DNA of 34,857 nucleotides from Candidatus Zambryskiibacteriota bacterium. Lineage in GTDB: Bacteria; Patescibacteriota; Minisyncoccia; Phycocordibacterales; DATDWN01. Both the position numbers and the translations under genes were made by a program. Below the pieces are notes generated by a model. The model was not told where the DNA came from, made no database searches, and was given only the letters and a program-made list of their open reading frames with translations. Location: positions 1-34,857 of the forward strand of contig JAHFOB010000009.1 in NCBI GenBank assembly GCA_023267045.1. Reading direction: 5' to 3'. This document shows, piece by piece, positions 1 to 9,000 of this stretch (position 1 is the stretch's first letter; each line of letters starts with the position of its first letter).

Positions 1-2155
1 TTGTGTAAAATGTGCTTGTTGCTGATTGATTGTTGTATTCTGTAGTAATCCAGTCGGCGGAGCGATTTGTATTACTTGTCCGAAACTCATCGATAGAACC
101 CAACCAGTAATTATTTTGGTCACCAGTCCCCCCGCCTGGTGTGAGTGGACTACTAGCATCGTCGTGCATCGTCCCAACCGTTGTTGCTGTACCGTTTGCT
201 ACACCATCTATATATAAGGCATGGCTTCCAGAAGCATAATTGATAACTATATAGTGCCAGTTTCCATTACCTATATTGGTGCTCCCAAGAATTACTTGGC
301 TACCATATGGAGACCAAGACAGATATGCAAGTGATGGGTTGATTCTAGTCGTTTGCATTTTCATTTCAGTAAACGACCCATTTTTTTGCCTCGACACAAA
401 ACCTATACTACCAAGATTGTCAGCCGTCTTTAGCCATGCACTAATACTTCCAGTTTGGATGTTATTTAAGCCCCCACCATTCGGTAGACTTATATATTGA
501 CTACTTGAGCGAACAAACGCACCAGCACCATCTATTTGACCTGCTGTTGCAGTCGGCGTATTTACTAAAGTCCCGTTGTTTGCATTACTGGTAGAGTCAT
601 TAGCAGTTAAGCTTGTCCCATCTGGTAAATGCCACACACCTTTGTAGTTACTATCCCAAGTATTCACTGCATCTTGCTGGTCACTTGCACCAGCATTACC
701 GTAGTACATATAAATAACAGTATCTGAAGCTGTTGCAACTGTCGGTACTTTGACCCATGCGGTCAATCTTCCTGTTGAAGTGGTGTATATTTCTCTTTCG
801 TAAGGGATTTTGGTTGTGCCATCAGATGAGGTAAACAAAATATCGTTACCATTTGAAAGAGCATTTGCTTGGAGATTACTGTCAGTCAAATCTATTTCTA
901 CAGGAAAATTTGTCTGGTCAGTATTCGGCACTTTTGTGTGGTCAATAGTGATAGCTTTTCTATAAAGCCATGACGATGAGTACCATGATGGGCCAGTTGT
1001 TGTGTAGTTGGTCAGTGTTGGATTTTGAATTTGTCTTGCGCTGTATGCATAAAAAGTAGAGGGTGAGTTTTGATTTGCGTATTCAGTGGTAATCCAAGAT
1101 GCAGTACGAGTTATGTTAGAAACTCTGACCTCATCAACGATGCCGTCCGTATATTGACCATTTTGCGTACCTATAACAAATTGAGTTGGTGTTCCGTTTG
1201 GTGTACCCACACCAATACTTTGTACGGTGAGATTATCTCCTAATTTTGCCATGTAACCAGTTGCCGTTCCGTTAGCTTGGTCTATCGTAATAGAAAAGTA
1301 ATACCATTGACCTGTGGTAACCGTCAGATTACTAAAAGAATAGTCTGCTACCCCCCCAAATGTAGCCTCCGGGTGATTGGTGTCGTTAACAACTAGTTCA
1401 TACCCATCGTTCCCCCCACTATTGAATGCTAAAAATGTATGATAAACATTAAGCGAGGATAATTTAAACAAAGCACTCATGGTAATAGGTAACCCTGGAG
1501 CTGTCATTGTTCCATGAATAGATTGTCCAGAAGCTCTTACAAAATTAGCACCGCCATCTATTTGGCCAGTTACAGCAGTTGGAGAATTGCTCAATGTCCC
1601 ATTGTTTGCATTACTTGTAGAGTCAAGTGCAGACAATGTCGTCCCATCAGGCAAGTGCCACACTCCCTTGTAGTTAGAGTCCCACACCCCAGTCGGATTT
1701 GGCTGGTAGGTTGTAGTTTGTGAACCGTAGTACATATATATAGTAGTGTCGTCTGTCGGTGAGAGACTAGGGATTTTAACCCAAGCGATGATTTGTCCTG
1801 TGGTGGAAGCGTAGTATTCTATTTCGTGAGAAAGTTTAGTTGTGCCGTCAGATGAGGTGAATAGTATGTCACCTGCTGTGGAGGAGGCGACGAAACCTCC
1901 ACTGTCTGTGTACTTTAGGTCAGAGTCTGTGACAGAGAAGAGCATTGGGAAGTTTAGGAGTGGTGTTGTGGTTGCTGTGATTTTGGTATGGTCGATAGTG
2001 ATGGATTTGCGATAGGACCAGGTGGAGCCGGAGGAGTACCAGCTAGCAGAGGATTTTTTCGGAGTGTTGAAAATTACTCCAGAGATGACCAAGACAATAA
2101 CAATCAAGATGATTGGGAGAGTTCGTGAGAGAAGTTTTGAAGAGTTGTGAGACAT
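1..2155 (-). CDS. Partial (3' end beyond window) surface protein with N-terminal TM/signal anchor and two tandem DUF2341 + LamG/ConA-like modules
   Basis: Not in ORF track because it runs off the left edge. Reverse strand from ATG at 2155 reads MSHNSSKLLSRTLPIILIVIVLVISGVIFNTPKKSSASWYSSGSTWSYRKSITIDHTK..., then DILFTSSDGTTKLSHEIEYYASTTGQIIAWVKIPSLSPTDDTTIYMYYGS...VWDSNYKGVWHLPDGTTLSALDSTSNANNGTLSNSPTAVTGQIDGGANFV; a second WYSSSWLYRKAITIDHTKVPNTDQTNFPVEIDLTDSNLQANALSNGNDILFTSSDGTTKIPYERE copy follows. Confidence 0.85.
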   Translation of the reverse strand, partial: MSHNSSKLLSRTLPIILIVIVLVISGVIFNTPKKSSASWYSSGSTWSYRKSITIDHTKITATTTPLLNFPMLFSVTDSDLKYTDSGGFVASSTAGDILFTSSDGTTKLSHEIEYYASTTGQIIAWVKIPSLSPTDDTTIYMYYGSQTTTYQPNPTGVWDSNYKGVWHLPDGTTLSALDSTSNANNGTLSNSPTAVTGQIDGGANFVRASGQSIHGTMTAPGLPITMSALFKLSSLNVYHTFLAFNSGGNDGYELVVNDTNHPEATFGGVADYSFSNLTVTTGQWYYFSITIDQANGTATGYMAKLGDNLTVQSIGVGTPNGTPTQFVIGTQNGQYTDGIVDEVRVSNITRTASWITTEYANQNSPSTFYAYSARQIQNPTLTNYTTTGPSWYSSSWLYRKAITIDHTKVPNTDQTNFPVEIDLTDSNLQANALSNGNDILFTSSDGTTKIPYEREIYTTSTGRLTAWVKVPTVATASDTVIYMYYGNAGASDQQDAVNTWDSNYKGVWHLPDGTSLTANDSTSNANNGTLVNTPTATAGQIDGAGAFVRSSSQYISLPNGGGLNNIQTGSISAWLKTADNLGSIGFVSRQKNGSFTEMKMQTTRINPSLAYLSWSPYGSQVILGSTNIGNGNWHYIVINYASGSHALYIDGVANGTATTVGTMHDDASSPLTPGGGTGDQNNYWLGSIDEFRTSNTNRSADWITTEYNNQSATSTFYT

Positions 2156-2159
2156 GGAT

Positions 2160-2603
2160 AATTTTTAAATTTTTACTTTAAAATTTTTAATGAATTTTTA
2201 CTTTTTAAAGTGGTTACTATCTTGTGGAAAATTAAAACAAATTCTTGAGCTTCTTTCCAGTACTTTCTTAATTCTTCTTTATTTTCAGGATAATAATTAG
2301 ATAGCATTCTTAGCCAATGCTTACTTTCTTGAGCTTCTTTTTTACAAATATATATTTTATTAGCAAAATCTTTTGGTGAACTTGCCCCATTTGCTTCCAT
2401 ATAGTTTGCACCAATACTCGTTGCTGAACGAATAATTTGTGTTAGCAGTGGCATTACTAATGGATCACGTTTTACTTTGCGACAAAATTGAATAATATTC
2501 TCACCAAAAACAGCTGTTCTTTCTTCTAAATCGTAATTGTTTTTAAATGGTTCATTAGTCATTGGACATTAATTAAAAATTCTAAAGTAAAAATTAAAAA
2601 TTG
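2160..2603. repeat. ~36-bp imperfect inverted repeats (2160-2195 and 2568-2603) bracketing the four-helix-bundle gene
   Basis: Left AATTTTTAAATTTTTACTTTAAAATTTTTAATGAAT; reverse complement of right CAATTTTTAATTTTTACTTTAGAATTTTTAATTAAT; about 33 of 36 positions match with one indel. Confidence 0.7.
2173..2562 (-). CDS. Four-helix-bundle protein (S23 / 23S rRNA intervening-sequence protein family)
   Basis: 129 aa; ...AVFGENIIQFCRKVKRDPLVMPLLTQIIRSATSIGANYMEANGASSPKDFANKIYICKKEAQESKHWLRML... matches the S23/IVP family pattern. Confidence 0.85.
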   Translation of the reverse strand: MTNEPFKNNYDLEERTAVFGENIIQFCRKVKRDPLVMPLLTQIIRSATSIGANYMEANGASSPKDFANKIYICKKEAQESKHWLRMLSNYYPENKEELRKYWKEAQEFVLIFHKIVTTLKSKNSLKILK

Positions 2604-2637
2604 TTTATTTGGTTAATTGTCTGGGTGTTTTTAATGT

Positions 2638-2665
2638 TTGACATAAATTTTTGTATTGATATACT
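2638..2665 (+). promoter_or_regulatory. Sigma70-like promoter: TTGACA (2638-2643), 16-bp spacer, TATACT (2660-2665)
   Basis: Direct match to -35 consensus, 5/6 match to -10 consensus; followed 3-4 nt later by a structured region and then a terminator on the same strand. Confidence 0.7.
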
Positions 2666-2668
2666 CTA

Positions 2669-2757
2669 GTTGGCGTTTGGAGGGTTCGCCCTCTCACGGC
2701 TTCCAAGCCGTAGCCAAGCGCCAACAAAGTGTGTCACCTATAAGGTGGCATTTTTTG
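2669..2757 (+). ncRNA. Candidate uncharacterised structured small RNA (~88 nt)
   Basis: 12-bp closing stem GTTGGCGTTTGG (2669-2680)/CCAAGCGCCAAC (2714-2725, one G-U) enclosing hairpins GAGGG-TTCG-CCCTC and ACGGCT-TCCA-AGCCGT, then intrinsic terminator; promoter just upstream; no ORF. Confidence 0.6.
2732..2756 (+). terminator. Intrinsic terminator of the candidate small RNA
   Basis: TGTCACC-TATAA-GGTGGCA hairpin (7 bp) followed by TTTTTT at 2751-2756; no T-tract on the opposite strand. Confidence 0.75.
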
Positions 2758-2758
2758 T

Positions 2759-3043
2759 TTAATCTTCTTCTGGCACGCCATTGTGTAATATTCTGGTCAT
2801 TGTATTTTCATTCATCCCCCAAAATGGAATAATACTCCAAAAGAATTTCTCACCATTATCAATCTGCTTTGCAATCACTCTTACTCTATTTCTTTTTATA
2901 ACTGCAATGAATTCATAATAACTCACTGGCTTTAGAACAGTATCCGTTCTTCCTTTCATACGTATTCTCTCAAACTTTTTAGTTTCTAGAATACCTTCAT
3001 ATTTTTTATTATACTCTAGTTTCATCTTTATTTTTGTATTCAT
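2759..3043 (-). CDS. Hypothetical protein (94 aa), possibly a small nuclease-like or mobile-element protein
   Basis: Complete ORF; ...FERIRMKGRTDTVLKPVSYYEFIAVIKRNRVRVIAKQIDNGEKFFWSIIPFWG... Family not firmly recognised. Confidence 0.5.
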   Translation of the reverse strand: MNTKIKMKLEYNKKYEGILETKKFERIRMKGRTDTVLKPVSYYEFIAVIKRNRVRVIAKQIDNGEKFFWSIIPFWGMNENTMTRILHNGVPEED

Positions 3044-3069
3044 ACTTTATACTTTATACTTTATACTTT
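3044..3069. repeat. Short tandem repeat (period 9, tactttata) forming the entire spacer between two genes
   Basis: catactttatactttatactttatacttttta between the giant ORF stop and the 94-aa ORF start. Confidence 0.7.
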
Positions 3070-6000
3070 TTATTGTTGCGGTATTACCTCAACTGTTCTC
3101 GTAGCAAAACTCCAATTGCCTGCTCCGTCGACTGCACTGTAGACGATTGTGTGAGTAGTCGTTGCCTGCGGTGAGCTTGTCGAAACCGTTGTATCAATAG
3201 AAACTTCGCTTGCATCAGCACCATCAACGTTGAAATGTAAACCTAGATTGTTGTTTACTGCACCAGTCTCGTCTCTGTCTGCTACTGTTGCTCCCATGTC
3301 AGAATAAGTTGCTCCGATTTCTATTGTAGCTGGATTATTTCCTATAATCGTAATTTCAGGAGAAGTTATGTCTGTTGTCGTCGCATTCCCACCTCCTCCA
3401 TTCCCCAAGGGTGACCCTTGGGGAAGGTTTATACCACCGGCAAAAGCAAGTGATTGCCAAGCTGTTTCATCTGGCTGATACAAAGCCATCCAATCAAATG
3501 TTATGTCTTCTGTCGTCGGAGTTTTCATTGTAATAGTAAATCCATCGCCAGTTTTTTCAGTTACTCCGTAGTTTGAGTCTGGCAAACCTTGTGGAGTAAG
3601 AACGACTTTCGGAGCAGATGAGTATGGTTTATCAAATATTACTTTTGTAGAAACTGTGCCAGCTTTTATTGTTGCAGAACCTGCTGTATTTTTACTTGCC
3701 AAGATTATGCCTTTTATAGAAATATCTCCAGCTGATGTGACAGAAAGAACTTCGCCGTCGTTTGCCAAAACAGACAAAACAGGTTTGTTATCTGCTTTTA
3801 GATATTGTGAAGTGATTGCAAGAGTGCCGTCGTTTTTGATAAGCAGTCTGTCAGTGCCGTTCTGCTGAAGTTGTAAGATATTTCCACTTCCCTTCTGGTT
3901 TATTAGGAAAGTTGTGGCAGAAATTTGTGCGCCTGATCCAGACTCGGTTGTAGTTGCACTCGCAAGCTGTCCATCATCCTCACCCAAAACAAATGTGTTG
4001 TTTATTACTTTGTAACCAGTCTGAATGAAAGTTAGAACTGTTGTAATGGTGTTGGATTGCTCAGAACATGTCAACCTGCCAGGTTGACATGTTTCTGGTG
4101 AATCGACATCAGACGGCTCTAAGGCAACACCCAAAACATATCCACTTCGAGTTGCTTTCATGGCATAGCCGGGGTGCTCGGCTGATGTAGTCAAATAATC
4201 ACCGACAGCTATAGCCCCGTTTTCTAGAGAAACTTTTACTGGAACGCGACCAACTAGACCGACTATTTTTTTGAATTTATTTGAGTCATTTCGACCGCTT
4301 GGGTTATTACCTATGAAGGCTGCTTGGTTTGAAATTATACCCAAGATTTTATTGTCATAGGCTTTGTTCGATTTCATTATTGCGCTAACCAGTTTTGATT
4401 TTGCTGATAAACTATTTACTGTGGACGAAGCTTCTTCGTTTACTGCAGAAATATCAGAAGCTTGTGTTGTTGTAGAAAGTCCAGCGTCGGTTATGGCCGC
4501 CGTCATTAAAGCCGGATCCGTGATAGTTGCCACAACAATGTCACCAGTAGAGATAGTTGTATCAAATGTATCAAAATATTCTGCGTAGTCGGCACCAGAT
4601 GCGTTGAATGCTGCTTCACCGTAAACGTTACCGTCACCGCGAACTCGGAAGACAGCGTTTGTTCCATTTCTAGCGGAACCACTGAATGCAGTGATGAGGT
4701 TGTACCACGTTGTGTTTGTTGTCGTTGCTGATTCAACAGTCAAGATACCAGCACTACCTGCGGCAACGGCCGAAGTACATCCAGTTGCCTGACCGACACA
4801 CGGATATGGATTGGCATTTTTTATAAGAGCAGTTGGAGAATCACTATCAAAACTTATAACACGAAGTCCTGAAGCAGTAGATGAACCCATACTTGGGTTG
4901 TTACTTTCGCTAACAGAGAGGTCGCTTATAATATCAACCATTGCTACCCCAGATGTTGTCGTACCAAAAATAAATTTGGAGTTTAGTGTATCAACGTTAA
5001 ACAATGGAACCCCGGCACCACTTTGCAAACGGAATGCTGTTGTTGATGAAATATTTTGCAAGAATCCTCCATCGGCCATGAAAACAGCAAGTGGTGTTCC
5101 TCCTGATGAGAACAAGTTAAATAGATTTCCTGTCTGACTACCACCAGCAGTGACGTCTATTCCAGCGTTTGACGACGACTGTGTTGTGTCAACTGCAAAA
5201 ACTCTGTTGCCGGAACCGTCTTGCAAATCAAGAGCTGTGGTTGATGCAATATTTTGTAAAATACCTCCATACCAACCAATAGTAAGCGCGGCATTTCCTG
5301 TTGATGAGGAAACTTTAAACAAATCACCGATTGTTGCTCCGCCTTGTATGTGCATTAATGCTGTTGGATTTGCGATACCAATACCAACATTTCCAGAAGT
5401 ACCCAAAATAGTAAGTGCGGCGACAGATGTCGTTGCAGTTCCTGCAATAGTTGTTGTCCCAAGATAGAAGTTTCCTCCTGCGTTTCTGAATGCCCACTGT
5501 GCTACTCCTGCTCCTGCAGATAGGGAGAGTTGAGAAGCGGTAGATGAGAATGGATTCAAAAGATATGATGGCGTAGATGTCCCCAACCCTAGTCTGTTGT
5601 TGATTGCATCGAAGTAGAAACTAGATGTTGAAGATGCTTGAGTTAGTCTGTAACCGTCAGAGAATACTACACCACCGTTGTAGAAAGTTGTTGTTGCGGT
5701 GCCACCGTTAAGAAGAGTGTTTGAGAATGAACCACCACCAACACATATTCCGTTATATGCGTAACAACCTGTTGTAATATTAAATCCGACGTTTGATGTT
5801 GATGTTGCTTGACCAACGATGTTTAATCCAAGAATTGTTGTTGTACCAAATCCTGAACCTGAAATAGAAAGTGCTGATACTGATGTCGTTGCTGTTCCAT
5901 CTACTGTTGTCGTACCGAGATAGAAGTTTCCACCTGCGTTTCTGAATGCCCATTGTGCGATACCTGCACCAGCTGACAGTGATAGTTGTGAAGCTGATGA

Positions 6001-9000
6001 TGAGAATGGATTGAGTAGATATGAAGGAGTTGTTGTACCGAGACCTAGGTTGCCGAGGAAATATGAATTGTTTGTTGTTGTTGAGATGAGTGAACCTACT
6101 GTTAGCTGTGATGATGTGGCGATGAGTGAGAGACCGTCAGCAGATGATGTGATGATGGAGTTTAAAGCAAAAGATGTTACGTTTGTTCCTCCTTTTGAAA
6201 CTGGGACTGTACCACCGAGTGTTGAGAGTGACAGACATGTTGTACCAATAGCGTAACATCCACCGGTCAAACTAATGCCGACGTTAGATGTTGAAGTTGC
6301 AAGTCCCACAATATTCAAACCACGGATAGTTGTTGTACCGAAACCACTTCCAGAAATTTCCAAAGCAGAGATGGATGTTGTAGCATAGGCATCTGTTGAA
6401 GTGGCGATGTAGAAGTTGCCACCTTGTGATGCAAATGTCCAATGTTTTGCGTTTGCTCCAGCAGAGAAATCAGACAGAGCAAGTTGTGGTTTGAACCCAC
6501 CAGAAGATGAGGTGGTAGAAAGTTGCATCTGGAAACCCGGAGTTGAAGTACCAACACCGACATTGCCAACAGCATTTATTACAAACTTTGATGTTCCAGC
6601 ATTTTGCAAATCAATAAACTTTCCGTTGAATGACCCGCTGTTATTTCCAAAATTCATAACAAGTCCTGTGCCAGTGTAAGCAGAAGTTTCTTGATAAATA
6701 GAAACTAAGTTTGCAGAAGTTGCGTTGTCACTGTACGCACGAATTGCATTTCCAGATGTTGGCGCAGAGCCGTTGTCTAGATCAGCAAATATCGCAGCTG
6801 GGCTCGAGACTCCACCGGCTAGTCCGTCAGTTGTTCCTGTAACACCAAAAGTTTTTCCAAATCCTGCGATACCCGTGTTTGTTCCTGCTGTATTTGTTCC
6901 GGTCCATGCCTGAACTTCAAGTCCTCGCGTCGTGTTTGCTAGAGAAGTGCTATCGACGATTCGTATCAGTGTACCGATCTCACTACCAGCAAGACTCCCG
7001 TTAACTGTGTTTATAAATCTGTTCCCAAATTGTGTTCCACTTGAAGTGTTGTTGTTTAGAGTTAAATCTTGCAAGATGCCGGCAATCGCTCCCGGTCCTG
7101 CTCCAGACGAAGTAGCTGTTCCGGTAATTGCTAGTTTAGCGCCAGGACTTGTAGTTCCAATTCCTACATTACCACCATTACCAACAATAAAGTGTGTGGC
7201 ACTTGATGAACCGATGACAAACTCTGGAACATTTGAGCCGAGTGCGTTTGGATTGATTGAGAATAGCCCCCATGGTGTAGATGTTCCAACACCAATGTTT
7301 CCTGAACTTCCGATTATTGTCAGAGCTGATACTGATGTCGTTGCTGTTCCATCTACTGTTGTCGTACCGAGATAGAAGTTTCCACCTGCGTTTCGGAATG
7401 CCCACTGTGCGATACCTGCACCTGCAGAAAGAGCAAGTTGTGAAGCTGTTGATGAGAATGGATTGAGTAAATATGAAGGAGTTGTTGTGCCGAGACCTAG
7501 GTTGCCAAGGAAATATGAATTGTTTGTTGTTGTTGAGATGAGTGAACCTACTGTTAGCTGTGATGATGTGGCAATGAGTGAGAGACCGTCAGCAGATGAT
7601 GTGATGATGGAGTTTGGTGAAAATGAAGTTGCTCCGGTACCTCCATACAAAACTCCGATAGATGTTGTGGCAGAGACGACGCCGGCGTTTGCTTGGAGAG
7701 GGCCATTGAGAGATCCGACAGTTAAACCACCTTGTGCCGAAAGATTTCCGTTTATTGTAACTGCTCCATCAAACTGTGATGCGCCTGTACCGATTGATAT
7801 TGAATTCCAACGTGCACCAACTGAACCGAGTTTAAAGTTTGCGTTGTCATCAACGTATGGATTCATTGTGGCGTACCAACCAAGTTGGAAATTACCTGTC
7901 AGTAATGCGTAGGCAGAACTCAATCCTGTTTTACTGAACTGAATCCCCCAAGCTGTTGTGGCACCTTGGTCAGCAATAATGGTTGATTGATCACTACCAG
8001 AAGCTAGGACGTGCAATCTGCCGGTCGGTGATGCTGTGCCGATACCGACTTGTCCAGTTCCATCAACAAGAAAATGTGTACCTGTTGATGAACCGATTGC
8101 AAATTCTGGAATGTTTGATCCTGTATTACTTGTGTTAATTGACAATCTTGCCCACGGTGTTGATGTTCCTAAGCCTAGTTTTTGGTTCGTATCATCCCAG
8201 AAAAAAGATGATGTTGATGATGCTTGAGTTAATCTGTAGCCGTCAGAGAAGACGACACCACCGTTGTAGAAAGTTGTGGTCGCTGTACCGCCATTAAGAA
8301 GAGTGTTGGAGAATGATGAACCACCGATACATGTGCTGTTGTATGCGTAACAGCCAGTTGTGATGTTCCAACCTACGTTTGAAGTTGATGTTGCAAGTCC
8401 TAGAATATTCAAACCACGAATTGTTGTTGTGCCAAAACCACCGAGAGCTATTTCTAATGCTGATGTTGATGTTGTTGCTGTTCCTGCTACTGTTGTTGAT
8501 GAGATGTAGAAGTTTGTTCCATCGTTACGGAATACTGTTTGTGCAAATCCCGCTCCGGCTGAGAGTGCAAGTTGTGGTTGATTCGACGATGCAAGAGTTA
8601 GGTTGAATTGACTAAATGGAGAAGTTGTTCCGATACCAAGAGAGGCTGCAATGTAGGATTGAGCTAGAGCGCTTGAATATATTGCATAGTTAGTTGAAGA
8701 AGCCTCGACAGAGGTTATGGCAAGACCATAGTTATTATTTGCGCCGTAAGCAGTAATATTCACTCCATAGTTAGAATCCGCTGTGCCAGTTACAGCAGAC
8801 AAAAGACCGGTTTTTATTTTACTCCCAGCTCCAGTTAAATTATCTGAAAGGACGGACCATAGACCAGAAATGTTGGCATAATCGTTTGCAGCAACTGTGC
8901 CAGTAAATGAAGGGCTTGTTCGTAGGCCGGAAATAATAACACCATTAAAGCTGTTAGGAGTAGAACCAGATAATACTGGTGCAGAGTAAAAACCATACAA

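Noticed and set aside
26-1723. + strand ORFs at 26-217, 276-500 and 1514-1723
   Set aside because: They lie opposite the clearly domain-bearing DUF2341/LamG reading frame on the minus strand.
2669-2725. tRNA-Gly(UCC)-like anticodon arm and GGTTCGCC T-arm-like motif
   Set aside because: No D-arm, no T-arm in the proper position and no acceptor/CCA end; the order of hairpins does not fit a normal or known permuted tRNA. Better described as a three-way-junction RNA.
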